The position numbers and the translations under genes were made by a program. Below, one piece after another: positions 39,352 to 49,384 of a stretch of DNA of 64,000 nucleotides. Under the pieces are notes generated by a model. The model had not been told where the DNA came from, did not search any database, and saw only the letters and a list, made by a program, of their open reading frames with translations. The stretch comes from Companilactobacillus huachuanensis (GTDB lineage Bacteria; Bacillota; Bacilli; Lactobacillales; Lactobacillaceae): positions 105,200-169,199 of the forward strand of contig NZ_BJDF01000004.1 in assembly GCF_005404815.1 (NCBI RefSeq), read 5' to 3'. How positions within the stretch are numbered: the stretch's first letter is position 1; each line of letters opens with the position of its first letter.

Positions 39352-40854
39352 TTATCTACGATGTTTAAATGCCATAGTTGCCTTAACAGCGTCTTTCCAA
39401 CCAGCATAGAGATCTTGACGAACTGAATCATCCATATCTGCTTGATAAAGTTTACCGGTTTCGTAATTTTGTTTGATATCATCTAAATCTTTCCAAAAAC
39501 CAACACCTAAGCCAGCCATAAAAGCGACCCCTAAGGAAGTCGTCTCTAATTCAGATGATCTTTGGAGTTGAATTCCTAAAATATCAGCCTGAAACTGCAT
39601 CAAATAATCGTTAGCAGATGCGGCTCCATCAACCTTTAAAACTTCAATTGGAATCTTAGAATCAGAACTCATTGTTTCGATAATATCTTTAGTTTGATAG
39701 GCAATTGCCTGTAGCGTTGCTTTAACAAAATCTTTGTCAGTTGTTCCACGTGTAATCCCAAATATCGTTCCATGGGCTTCATTATCCCAATATGGCGCAC
39801 CTAACCCGGCAAAAGCTGGGACAACATAGACTTCATCCTTACTTGTTGAAGATTTAGCGTCATCAGAAGTTTCAGGTGTACTGTTGATCATTCGCATATC
39901 GTCACGTAGCCACTGTAACGCTGCTCCAGCAACAAAAACACTGCCCTCTAGAGCATATTTAACTTGTCCATTGACATCGTAAGCGATCGTCGTCAACAAA
40001 TTATTATCTGACATTGCAGGTTTATCGCCAGTATTCATGACCGCAAAGGCACCGGTTCCATAAGTATTCTTGACCATCCCTCTTTCAAAGGCCATCTGAC
40101 CAAATAATGACGCTTGTTGTGAACCAGTCATACCAGAAATAGGAATTTCAGAACCATAGAATTGATAATTTTTCGTTACACCAAAGATTTCTGAGTTTGA
40201 TTTAACTTCAGGCAACATTATCTTCGGAATATTAAAAAATTTTAATAATTCATCATCCCACTCTAAGGTATTGATGTTGTAAAGCATCGTTCGACTAGCA
40301 TTGGCACAATCAGTTGCAAAACTCTCACCATCAGTTAATTTCCACAATAACCACGTATTGACTGTTCCAAAGAGCAATTCGCCATTTTCAGCACGTTCTT
40401 GGGCCCCATCAACATGATCTAAAATCCAACGTATTTTGGTGGCAGAAAAATATGGGCTGATGATCAAACCAGTTTTTTGATGAATTTCATCCTTATAGCC
40501 AGCCTTAATCACTTCATTTGTTAAATTAGCGGTTTGACGACTCTGCCAAACAATAGCGTTATAAATGGGTATCCCAGTCTTCTTATCCCAAACAATCGTT
40601 GTTTCACGCTGACTGGCAATTCCAATCGCTTTGATCTGAGCAGGCTTAATGCCTGAATCAATCAACACTGTCGCAATTGAAGTTTGGACGGCATTCCATA
40701 AGGCATTAGGATCATGTTCGACCCAACCTGGGTTAGGTAAAATTTGTTCAATTGGATGTCTGGCAACAGATACCTTTTTTCCACTGTGATCAAAAATGAT
40801 TGCTCGGGCAGTCGTAGTTCCCTCATCAATTGCTAAAATATATTCTTTTTCCAT
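39352..40854 (-). CDS. Glycerol kinase paralogue with altered catalytic residues
   Basis: 500 residues, clearly homologous along its length to the intact glpK just upstream. Glycerol-contact residues Arg83, Glu84, Trp103 and Tyr135 are kept. The catalytic base Asp in the [10 protein letters not shown] motif is Ser245 here ([12 protein letters not shown]), and the His that is phosphorylated by HPr in Gram-positive GlpK (YHFYG) is Gln231 (YQFYG). Other changes are IDPYFSATK to [15 protein letters not shown] to NTWLLW, and VDGGA to VDGAA in the nucleotide region. It is therefore probably not an ordinary glycerol kinase: a pseudokinase, a regulator or a kinase for another substrate. A terminator hairpin sits between the two genes; GTAGGAG precedes the ATG. 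Confidence 0.85.
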   Translation of the reverse strand: MEKEYILAIDEGTTTARAIIFDHSGKKVSVARHPIEQILPNPGWVEHDPNALWNAVQTSIATVLIDSGIKPAQIKAIGIASQRETTIVWDKKTGIPIYNAIVWQSRQTANLTNEVIKAGYKDEIHQKTGLIISPYFSATKIRWILDHVDGAQERAENGELLFGTVNTWLLWKLTDGESFATDCANASRTMLYNINTLEWDDELLKFFNIPKIMLPEVKSNSEIFGVTKNYQFYGSEIPISGMTGSQQASLFGQMAFERGMVKNTYGTGAFAVMNTGDKPAMSDNNLLTTIAYDVNGQVKYALEGSVFVAGAALQWLRDDMRMINSTPETSDDAKSSTSKDEVYVVPAFAGLGAPYWDNEAHGTIFGITRGTTDKDFVKATLQAIAYQTKDIIETMSSDSKIPIEVLKVDGAASANDYLMQFQADILGIQLQRSSELETTSLGVAFMAGLGVGFWKDLDDIKQNYETGKLYQADMDDSVRQDLYAGWKDAVKATMAFKHRR

Positions 40855-40874
40855 AACTTACTCCTACACGCAAA

Positions 40875-40893
40875 AAAAGGCGAAACTCGCCTT

Positions 40894-40896
<3 letters not shown>
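40875..40896 (-). terminator. Terminator/attenuator between the two glpK genes
   Basis: AAAAGGCGA and TCGCCTTTT form a stem with a three-base loop, followed on the minus strand by T residues. It overlaps the stop codon of the upstream glpK, so the second gene is expressed by read-through or from a weak local promoter. Confidence 0.8.
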
Positions 40897-42411
<1,515 letters not shown>

Positions 42412-42417
42412 TCATTA

Positions 42418-42431
42418 TGTAAACGTTTAAT
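42418..42431 (-). promoter_or_regulatory. Catabolite-response element (CcpA site) at glpK
   Basis: TGTAAACGTTTAAT matches the cre consensus with a perfect TAAACGTTTA core palindrome. It lies 13 bp upstream of the glpK start, where bound CcpA would repress in the presence of preferred sugars. Confidence 0.75.
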
Positions 42432-42510
42432 ACCAAAATATTATAACATTTGTCTAATATTGCAAACAAATATCGATATTTTTTCAATATTTTGGTGTTT
42501 AGATTATTTT

Positions 42511-45048
42511 TTAGTCCTTATTTTTATCTTTTATTAAATAATAGAATCCAATAAACAGAATAATCGAAATAGCTGAAACAACCCAGCCTAACTTTAAACC
42601 TGGAACTTGATAATTTAAAACAACTTTATGTTGTCCCTTTTTGAGGTTGACAGCCATTAAATTATCGACAACTTTATGAATCCTTACTTTTTTGCCGTCA
42701 ACATAAGCGTTCCAGCCATTGTCGTATGGAATACTTAATAACAGTGGTGAATCTTTTGGCACATTAATTGTTCCTCGAACAGTGTCATGATTCAAATCGG
42801 AGGTAATTTTCAAAGAATTGTCCCGGAATTTGTGCAATGACTGTAAAAACGCCTTTTGATCCAAAGATTGGAAATACTCCGGATTTAAATCTAGCGACTT
42901 GTCAGTCAAAATTTTTACTTGAACCTTCTCATTTTTCTTGAAGTGACCTAAACGTAAAGTGGCTGCCTTATAAACGTTAATCGGTTCCGTATCAACTCGC
43001 TTGCCATTGACATAAATTTTTGCTGTGGAATAATTCATCGGCGATACGTAAAAGTACATAGGTCCGCTAGCTCTAGTCACCAACTGATACGTATACATAG
43101 TTTTATTCTTCACATTTTTCTGTTGCATACTCGTCAGCAATGCATTTTTCAAATACTCATAACTGTTCCCGTTCAAAGCTTGCCAGAGTCGATCTTGGTT
43201 ATCCAAAGCTCGCTTAGAATACATTTTAAAGCCATAGACATTTGAATTGACTAAGAAGCCTAACGTTGGAGCATTGTAATTTTCCTCAACCTGATAATGG
43301 TTGTCCCACTGATGAATCCGATAATAGACCCCAAGTAAGGCATTTGTTAAATTAGTCCCACCAAAATAACTGATACGGCGCACGTTGATACTGTAATAAC
43401 CTAAGTTGTGCATCATTTCCAAAGTATTTTGGTTCAACGTAGAACTGTACAGACTGACACCATTAATATTGAAAAGGATCGGATCATTATAATTATTGTA
43501 TTTTTCCGGAAAAGCCTTGTTCAGACCGGATTTTGAAACAATGATTCGGTGCCCCAGATGACTGCGATCTTTGACATTTTTCAAAATCGAATCTTCTTTA
43601 GCAAACTCCTCTCGATAAACTAACTGATTTCCAAATCCGGCTGTACTCATAACTGAAGTGAAATTGGCAATAACTTCAAACGAAACCATCAAAATAACTA
43701 GCGTCAAAAACTTTTTATTGCTGTGCAAAGCCAGAAGTATTGTGCCTGAAATAATAATAGAAACGATACTCAGCCAAAAATAGCGTCCATCATAATCATT
43801 ATTCGGTGTGCCAAAACCTAATTTTTCAATAATTCGTGGTAACAGCCATTCAGTCGAATACCCAATACAGAGCAAAATCCCCGCTAAACAGGTACTCTTT
43901 ATGACGGTACTAATATCATCAAAAACGCCTGCATCAAAAGCCTTATAAGCAATAAAAATACAGACAAATGTGAAAATAAAACTATTTCTAAATGGAAAAC
44001 CGGCTGGATTTTGGAACATGTGCCACACAGTGTTGAATGTCGTAACAAACATGCTGATCAACAGTGTTCCCAATAATAACGTTGAGTACCACTTATCCCG
44101 ATTTGAGATTCGATCACTCAAGAAAAATGCCAGTAATAAAATCAAAATCGTTGAAGTCATAAAAACTGATGGTCCATGCTCTAGTCGTTGATTAAAAGTA
44201 TTGCCACCAATTCCTAATTGCGTCAATGCTTCCAATCCAAAACGAGCCGATGGCAAATAATTTAAAACACTGAAAGACGTTTTAGCAGTTTTCAGCATTC
44301 CTACTAATGTTGGTACCAGGACAACTGCTGAACTCAGCCCCGCCAAAACTGAAGTAGTCAAATAATTTCTAATAATCCGCCATTTGTTGCGTGCTTGAAA
44401 GAGTCCGTTTTCCAGACCAATGTAAATGAAGAAACAAACTGAAAAGATACATAACATATATCCTAAATAATAGTTAAAAATGATTGCTAGAAGAATCGAA
44501 AAATAGTAAAACACATACTGTTGTTTCTCGATAACACGAATGACACCAATAGCCACTAACGGCAGCATTATCAAAGCATCCAGCCACATTAAATCGTAAA
44601 AATAAGAAGCTACGAACCCGCAAAAGCTATAGGCAATGGTGAATATATAATTTGCTACCGATATTTTCTGAAAATAAGATTTCAAAAAGTAGGCCATCGA
44701 AACTCCCATAGCTGAAATTTTCAACATAATAATAATATTTGCGGCTGCAGGAATTCCCTTAGGGCTGAATAAAATTAGTAACAAATTAAACGGCGACAGC
44801 AAATAATAACTAATAACCGGGAAAAAATTATCTCCTAAGGATTGACTGAATAAATAGAGATGTGGATTTCCCGTTACCAATTGTCGTCGTAATTCAGTCA
44901 GAAAAGCCAAATATTGAGTTCCTAGATCACTACTTAAAAAATTATTGTTACCAAAAGGAACCAAGCCTACATAGGCAAAGGTAATTGAAATAATAACAAA
45001 ATTAATGAAAAACGCTCCGAGATAGTAAAGAACTCGACGTTTCGACAT
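42511..45048 (-). CDS. YfhO family membrane protein
   Basis: 845 residues: about thirteen to fourteen membrane helices, a large extracellular region (residues about 480-810) and a last helix before a KDKNKD tail. The first loop after helix 1 contains LSSDLGTQYLAFLTELRRQL, with the acidic residue expected in GT-C enzymes, and the distal domain shows the YfhO pattern (SIPYDNGWNAYVDGKKVRIHKVVDNLMAVNLKKGQHKVVLNYQVPGLKLGW). In Bacillus and Listeria, YfhO takes part in adding sugars to lipoteichoic acid with a CsbB/GtrB partner; the GtrB-like gene at 25756 is a candidate partner. AAAGGAG precedes the ATG. Confidence 0.87.
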   Translation of the reverse strand: MSKRRVLYYLGAFFINFVIISITFAYVGLVPFGNNNFLSSDLGTQYLAFLTELRRQLVTGNPHLYLFSQSLGDNFFPVISYYLLSPFNLLLILFSPKGIPAAANIIIMLKISAMGVSMAYFLKSYFQKISVANYIFTIAYSFCGFVASYFYDLMWLDALIMLPLVAIGVIRVIEKQQYVFYYFSILLAIIFNYYLGYMLCIFSVCFFIYIGLENGLFQARNKWRIIRNYLTTSVLAGLSSAVVLVPTLVGMLKTAKTSFSVLNYLPSARFGLEALTQLGIGGNTFNQRLEHGPSVFMTSTILILLLAFFLSDRISNRDKWYSTLLLGTLLISMFVTTFNTVWHMFQNPAGFPFRNSFIFTFVCIFIAYKAFDAGVFDDISTVIKSTCLAGILLCIGYSTEWLLPRIIEKLGFGTPNNDYDGRYFWLSIVSIIISGTILLALHSNKKFLTLVILMVSFEVIANFTSVMSTAGFGNQLVYREEFAKEDSILKNVKDRSHLGHRIIVSKSGLNKAFPEKYNNYNDPILFNINGVSLYSSTLNQNTLEMMHNLGYYSINVRRISYFGGTNLTNALLGVYYRIHQWDNHYQVEENYNAPTLGFLVNSNVYGFKMYSKRALDNQDRLWQALNGNSYEYLKNALLTSMQQKNVKNKTMYTYQLVTRASGPMYFYVSPMNYSTAKIYVNGKRVDTEPINVYKAATLRLGHFKKNEKVQVKILTDKSLDLNPEYFQSLDQKAFLQSLHKFRDNSLKITSDLNHDTVRGTINVPKDSPLLLSIPYDNGWNAYVDGKKVRIHKVVDNLMAVNLKKGQHKVVLNYQVPGLKLGWVVSAISIILFIGFYYLIKDKNKD

Positions 45049-45104
45049 GATATTAGATTCTCCTTTAAAGATGCCGCCTCCGGCTAAAGTATTATTATTT
45101 TTTA

Positions 45105-45154
45105 TTCTTAATTAACAGTTAAATAATCAGAAGTCTTGGTTTTATTAATTCTAT
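45105..45154 (+). repeat. Left-half fragment of a cloverleaf element, interrupted by the next copy
   Basis: AGTTAAATAATCAGAAGTCTTGGTTTTATTAATTC matches the middle of the left half in plus orientation. The sequence that should follow (AAACTAGTTGGAAG) reappears at 45488-45501 as AAACTAATTGGAAG beyond the minus-oriented copy, as if that copy had inserted here. Confidence 0.55.
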
Positions 45155-45486
45155 CTAAAGGTTGAAAGTTTAGGTAAGTATGCCGTGCCGTTTCCAGAGA
45201 TGAGAGTATCCAATTGCTGCGCGGTACGATTCGAGCCAAAAGGCGGTCTCGAATCTCGGTTGAAGCCTCGCAAAACCCGCGAGTCTTCAACACGCCCGGT
45301 GGTGTAATTGCTGAAGCAATAACGCCACTTTCGCGGCAAATGAATACTCTCATCTCTTCCAACTAGTTTTTTAATAATAAGACTGTCCAACTGTGATCTC
45401 TTGCCATTGAACTAAATTGGTAAATGAATTGAATTTAGGACTGTAACAGCAATGTTTATATCACCTTTTCACCTTTCAACCTTCAG
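45155..45486 (-). mobile_element. Cloverleaf element, subfamily A, full length, minus orientation
   Basis: 332 bp with the right terminal repeat first (CTAAAGGTTGAAAG at 45155) and the left one last (CTTTCAACCTTCAG... at 45474-45486). Closing stem (ATGAGAGTATCCAATTGC / GCAAATGAATACTCTCAT), arm 1, arm 2 and arm 3 are all present. The only complete subfamily A copy in this orientation. Flanks show no simple duplication. Confidence 0.88.
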
Positions 45487-45529
45487 TAAACTAATTGGAA
45501 GTGCCGAGAAATATTTAACAAACACAATA
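45487..45529 (+). repeat. Continuation fragment of the interrupted element
   Basis: TAAACTAATTGGAAGTGCCGAGAAATATTTAAC matches the border and first closing-stem strand of a plus-oriented element, then stops where the subfamily B copy with its target duplication begins. Confidence 0.5.
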
Positions 45530-45538
45530 TGTTAAATA

Positions 45539-45788
45539 CGCATGGTGCTAGTTGATAATTAATTGCAAATATTCGCATCAATTATATATTCCAAATTAAA
45601 ATTTAAAACAGGCTGGATATAAAACAATTGAGCCTTTTTATACTCAATTTATGAACAATTAACTAGTCGAAAGAGCTGGAAAATATTTGTGTGCCGTGGT
45701 TCGAGACCGTATTTTGGCTCGAACCGTTCCGCACAGCTAGTGAATATTTTCCAGCTCTGTAGACGGTATATTTAACTAGCACCACAGG
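45539..45788 (+). mobile_element. Cloverleaf element, subfamily B, with 9-bp target duplication
   Basis: 250 bp. Flanked by direct repeats TGTTAAATA (45530-45538 and 45789-45797). Ends are CGCATGGTGCTAGTT and, inverted, CCTGTGGTGCTAGTT, which differ from the subfamily A ends. Inside, border ACTAGTCGAAAGAGC, closing stem GAGCTGGAAAATATTTGTG with its complement, and arm 3 only (GGTTCGAGACCG...GGCTCGAACC). Shares its left half with the copy at 9140. Confidence 0.8.
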
Positions 45789-45874
45789 TGTTAAATATAT
45801 TTTTTTGCTTTTTAATCGCTTACTAACTACTCAAATAATATGGGATATCACGGATAAATGCAAAAATGAGGTCA

Positions 45875-45900
45875 CAAAAAAAGCTTGCTTGCGCAAGCCT
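45875..45900 (-). terminator. Terminator of the 33-residue peptide gene
   Basis: Minus strand GCTTGC-GCAA-GCAAGC hairpin followed by seven T, about 110 bp after the peptide's stop codon. Confidence 0.78.
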
Positions 45901-46008
45901 CTGTCATATTTTTTTTCATATATTTTACCTCAGATTTATTTTTGATTGATTTTGTTTTGAATGTGAATGATTTTATTCATGTATTTTTGTATTTTTGTTT
46001 GTAGTGAA

Positions 46009-46110
46009 TTAGTTTAAAAATTTCTTTTCGTTGTGACTTCTGATGATTTTAGTGCATGCAGCAGCTAAAACTGATACACCCGTTAGAACAATAAATGGAT
46101 GTTTTTTCAT
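46009..46110 (-). CDS. Small membrane or lipoprotein-like peptide, 33 residues
   Basis: ATG at 46110 preceded by GAGGTGAAGAAT, a near-perfect ribosome site. The product starts MKKHPFIVLTGVSVLAAACTK and ends in a charged tail (HNEKKFLN). The hydrophobic stretch of about 15 residues ending LAAAC resembles a lipobox but is also compatible with a single membrane helix. It has its own regulatory palindrome upstream and terminator downstream, which supports it as a real transcription unit. Function unknown; no toxin or bacteriocin family is recognisable. Confidence 0.6.
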   Translation of the reverse strand: MKKHPFIVLTGVSVLAAACTKIIRSHNEKKFLN

Positions 46111-46143
46111 ATTCTTCACCTCGTTTTTTAATAGCCATATTTG

Positions 46144-46159
46144 ACTATGTATACATAGT
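46144..46159. promoter_or_regulatory. Perfect 16-bp palindromic operator
   Basis: ACTATGTATACATAGT is a perfect palindrome 34 bp upstream of the small-peptide start. It contains ATGTATACAT, similar to sites of PadR-type repressors, and overlaps the likely -10 region on the minus strand. A PadR-like regulator is not encoded in the window. Confidence 0.6.
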
Positions 46160-46240
46160 AACGAGAGATTATGAAGTTGGCTGGAGGAAAGTTTGAATTA
46201 AATGTGAAGACTAAACATTGTTTCGTTAAGTACTTATTAA

Positions 46241-46306
46241 CTAAAAGTTGAAAGTTTGATACATTATTCCGTTTCCAGAGCCGAAAGTATTCATATGTTA
46301 CGAGGT
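46241..46306 (-). repeat. Truncated right end of a cloverleaf element
   Basis: Minus orientation: terminal repeat CTAAAAGTTGAAAG, the border CCGTTTCCAGAGC, and one strand of the closing stem (CGAAAGTATTCATATG), then it stops at the 3' end of the 108-residue hypothetical gene. Confidence 0.65.
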
Positions 46307-46309
46307 ACT

Positions 46310-46636
46310 CTACTTATACTTATTCATATTAGTAACAAATTCATTTAACAAAGCTGGATCAATATCCTTATCAGCTTGTAGTCGTTTAGTTAACCATTCA
46401 CCAAGTTGATAATAGCTGCCCCGCTCCAGTTCAAATTTCTGATCATACACATAGCGAACCGCATTCTCATACTTGTGATGTTCCAATAAATTATTCAAAT
46501 CCTGATAAATTTTACCATCCGAACCCTGCTGTTGATAAATGGCCTCGGTTTTCTGAGAACCATGGTCATCAATCACAACATCAAAGTCCTCAGCTGATTT
46601 ATTCCGATGCATAATAAAATTGCTATCATTATCCAC
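46310..46636 (-). CDS. Hypothetical cytoplasmic protein, 108 residues
   Basis: A small acidic-to-neutral helical protein with no signal peptide or membrane segment (NLLEHHKYENAVRYVYDQKFELERGSYYQLGEWLTKRLQADKDIDPALL). I do not recognise the family. The frame is open to a TTG at 46651, but GGGGGA lies 8 nt before a GTG at 46636, which I prefer. The gene is flanked on both sides by cloverleaf elements, so it has been boxed in by insertions. Coding quality is reasonable, but expression is uncertain. Confidence 0.55.
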   Translation of the reverse strand: MDNDSNFIMHRNKSAEDFDVVIDDHGSQKTEAIYQQQGSDGKIYQDLNNLLEHHKYENAVRYVYDQKFELERGSYYQLGEWLTKRLQADKDIDPALLNEFVTNMNKYK

Positions 46637-46674
46637 AAGTCTATCCCCCAATTTTTCTAAGTAACAAAATTTAA

Positions 46675-46921
46675 CTAAAGGTTGAAAGGTAAAAACTTAA
46701 TACAACCGTTGTTGTTACAGGCTTATAGCCAATTAATTTAAACAAATCAAAAGTCCTCATTTTATTGTTCTTGTAATAAAAAAATTAGTTGGAAGAACTG
46801 AGAGTATTCATTTGCAGCGAACCGAGGTTCGAGACCGCACCTTGGCTCGGGCCGTTCCACGAAACAATTGAATACTCTCAGCTCTGGAAACGGCATACTT
46901 AATTAAACTTTCAACCTTTAG
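46675..46921 (+). mobile_element. Cloverleaf element, subfamily A, arm 3 only, with 8-bp target duplication
   Basis: 247 bp from CTAAAGGTTGAAAG to CTTTCAACCTTTAG, flanked by direct repeats AAATTTAA (46667-46674 and 46922-46929). The closing stem is present, but arms 1 and 2 are deleted cleanly between GCAGCGA and ACCGAGG; arm 3 (GGTTCGAGACCGC...GGCTCGGGCCG) is intact. Confidence 0.93.
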
Positions 46922-46990
46922 AAATTTAATACTTTCAATTCGATTCCTTTATTGATCATCTAACTGCCCCAACTATACTTTAAGCAAAAT

Positions 46991-47020
46991 AAAAAAGCAG
47001 CCAAAAATGGCTACTTTTTT
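46991..47020. terminator. Terminator of the NADH oxidase gene
   Basis: AAAAAGCAGCCA and TGGCTACTTTTTT form a stem with an AAAA loop; A- and T-runs on both sides. Confidence 0.85.
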
Positions 47021-47050
47021 ATTTTGTTTTATTCTACTCAGGGAGTGTTT

Positions 47051-48403
47051 CTATTCAGCTACTTTAGAATCTGCTTTCTCTACAGCAGCACCGGCTAGAG
47101 CACTAACATAGTTAACTGGTTTATCAAAGTTTGGTTGGAATAAAAAGTCGACCATTGATAATTCATCTATCGTAACTTTCTTTTGGATAGCTAATGACAA
47201 TAAGTTTGCTGATTGTGAAACATCATACTTACTTGTCAAAGCGCCTCCTAAAACAACTCTTGTTTCTGGATCCCAAACGAGGTTCATCAAGACTGGAGTT
47301 GTGGATAACATAAATTCAGGACGATAATTATCTTCAAGTGATACAGTCTCAACATTCTTACCCAATACTTCAGCGTGATCTTTTGTTAAACCGCTAGCAG
47401 CATATGTTCTACCAAATAGTTCAACTGCTGAACTAGCTTGAGTACCCATATATACGGCAGTATCTTTTTCAATATTCTTACCCACTAAAATACCTTGGCG
47501 AACTGAATTTGTTGCCAATGGAATATATTGATTATCATTAGTTGGATTATAGTGAACTGAGGCAGCATCTCCAGCTGAGAAGACATTTTCCTTACTTGTA
47601 TGCATATACTTATCCACAATTAATGCACCATTTGGTAAGGTGTCAAATTCATCGGCAAACATCTTAGTGTTGGGACGGAAACCAACACACATAACGGCAA
47701 TATCAGCTTCATAGCTGTTCTTGTCAGTTTTAACAATCACACCATTACCAGTGTCCTCAAATGACTCAACTTTTTCACCCATGCCAAGCGTTACCCCATT
47801 GTCGAGATAATCTTTTTCGGCAATAGCTGACATATTAGGGTCAAAGTTCTTTGCTAAAACATGTGGTAAAGCATCGATCAAGGTCGTTTCCTTACCCAAA
47901 GTAGCATAACCTTCGGCTAATTCTGCTCCAATATAACCAGCACCAATAACAATGGCACTTTTAATATCAGCGGCCTTTTCTCTCAATTCTTTAGCATTGG
48001 TCCAGTTTTTGCAAAGCATTACGTGACTTGAATCAATTCCAGGGATTGGAGGAACGACTGGAGCTGAACCAGTTGTAATTACTAGCTTGTCATATGGTTG
48101 TTCAAAAGTTTCTCCATTAACAAGATTTTTAACAGCTAATTTCTTATTATCAAAATCAATATTTGTAACATCGTGTTGCATATGCATATGAGCACCCATA
48201 TCTGTCAAAGCTTCAGGGCTTGCGTAGAACATCTTGTTAGGATCTGACACACGGTCACTGACCCACAAAGCGATTCCACAGGATAGGAAAGAAAGATTAT
48301 CATTACGTTCAAAAACAGAAACTTCCCAATCAGGATGTTCCTTGAGAATGTTCATCGCGGAAAATGTTCCAGCGTGCGTACAACCTACAATACTTACCTT
48401 CAT
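47051..48403 (-). CDS. nox: NADH oxidase (water-forming), CoA-disulfide-reductase family
   Basis: 450 residues. N-terminal FAD site (MKVSIVGCTHAGTFSAMNIL), redox-active Cys in NLSFLSCGIALWVSD, NAD site (AIVIGAGYIGAELAEGYATLGKETTLID), second FAD motif (NVFSAGDAASVHY) and a C-terminal dimerisation domain. In lactic acid bacteria such enzymes reduce oxygen to water and regenerate NAD. ATG at 48403 with AAAAGGGTGG about 8 nt upstream; the longer GTG start at 48415 would overlap that ribosome site. Monocistronic. Confidence 0.92.
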   Translation of the reverse strand: MKVSIVGCTHAGTFSAMNILKEHPDWEVSVFERNDNLSFLSCGIALWVSDRVSDPNKMFYASPEALTDMGAHMHMQHDVTNIDFDNKKLAVKNLVNGETFEQPYDKLVITTGSAPVVPPIPGIDSSHVMLCKNWTNAKELREKAADIKSAIVIGAGYIGAELAEGYATLGKETTLIDALPHVLAKNFDPNMSAIAEKDYLDNGVTLGMGEKVESFEDTGNGVIVKTDKNSYEADIAVMCVGFRPNTKMFADEFDTLPNGALIVDKYMHTSKENVFSAGDAASVHYNPTNDNQYIPLATNSVRQGILVGKNIEKDTAVYMGTQASSAVELFGRTYAASGLTKDHAEVLGKNVETVSLEDNYRPEFMLSTTPVLMNLVWDPETRVVLGGALTSKYDVSQSANLLSLAIQKKVTIDELSMVDFLFQPNFDKPVNYVSALAGAAVEKADSKVAE

Positions 48404-48683
48404 AATAAAAACCACCCTTTTTAAGTAATATTATAGTTAACATTCTACCATAATTAAAGCGCTTACATTATATTTAAAAAAATATATCAAAATTATAAAT
48501 TTTAAGAATGTTAGCTATAATTTTGCTTATTTACACCTCATTTTTCCCAAATATGTGTATTATTTTGCCTAGTGTCGAAAAAATTAGGTTACCGTAATAA
48601 TATAGCAGATCATCATATTTATTCTATTAAATATAAATAAATATTTTTTCCTAAAATGAATTTAATTGTCTAAACACATGTGA

Positions 48684-49032
48684 TATATTGTACATGTGAA
48701 AGAGGTATAGATATGATTAAATGCATTCCTTCCTTTTTTAACTCTTAATAAGGTTGCGATACACATCCTCATATCGTTGACCTAAAGCTTACGTACTATT
48801 TAAGTGAGAATTGCCCCCCTCAATCAATTCCCATTTATATACGTTATCCCATTACAAATAATTTACTTTGAATGCTTTCGTTAATTAATTAACAAATCCC
48901 TCTCTATTTGACAAATATGGAAACCTCACAAGCATTCATATCTTACCCCTGACACTACTGGTAATGTCGCTACACATTCTTGTAGCAAAAAACAAGTCCA
49001 TCCCCCCAAGATGAGCTTGTTTTTTTTTGGGG
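48684..49032 (+). ncRNA. Candidate non-coding RNA gene, copy A
   Basis: A unit with an extended -10 (TGATATATT at 48681-48689), predicted start near 48696 and a terminator at 48989-49029 (ACAAG..CATC / GATG..CTTGT then nine T). The transcript of about 330 nt has no ORF beyond an 11-codon frame (MIKCIPSFFNS, 48713-48748) whose start codon is lost in copy B. An internal hairpin GGTTGCGATA...TATCGTTGACC is conserved. The sequence recurs at 49781-50124 with high similarity over the whole length. Neither strand leads into a gene, so it looks like an independent RNA. I do not recognise a known family. Confidence 0.6.
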
Positions 49033-49040
49033 GGGCTGCC

Positions 49041-49215
49041 GTCAGATGAGTGAGAGTAGCAACCTGCTATGCGGACCGATTCGAGCCTGAGGTACGGTCT
49101 CGAATCTCGGTTTGAATCCTTGCAAAACCCGCAAGTATCCAAACTCGCCCGGTGGTGTAACGGCTGAAGCCGTAACGCCACACCCACAGCTGGTTGCTAC
49201 TCTCACTCATCTGAC
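49041..49215 (-). repeat. Cloverleaf element, subfamily E, perfect 24-bp closing stem
   Basis: Left arm 49041-49064 and right arm 49192-49215 are perfect inverted repeats (GTCAGATGAGTGAG... and complement). In minus orientation, arm 1 is GTGGCGTTACGGCT/AGCCGTTACACCAC, arm 2 GTTTGGATACTTGC/GCAAGGATTCAAAC, arm 3 ATTCGAGACCG...GGCTCGAATCGG. Compared with subfamily A, many stem bases are changed in pairs. It abuts the terminator of RNA copy A. The outer terminal repeats of subfamily A are absent. Confidence 0.87.
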
Positions 49216-49384
49216 TCATTTTTTATGCTACTGATATAGTTCGTAATATTTCAGCCATGTACCAGTTTTAAAAACTACCGTTTTATAGATCTTTAAAAAC
49301 AACTTAAAACCTGAGACTGTACCTGAAGCTGGAACATGTCAAATCTGACATAAATACCCCTCAATCTTTGAATAATATATTTAA

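Noticed and set aside
48416..48660. T-box or other amino-acid-responsive leader near the NADH oxidase
   Set aside because: No T-box motif is present and the neighbouring gene runs on the opposite strand.
48713..48748. Leader peptide MIKCIPSFFNS in RNA copy A
   Set aside because: A ribosome-site-like sequence is present, but the ATG is ATA in copy B and the frame is not kept, so conserved translation is unlikely.
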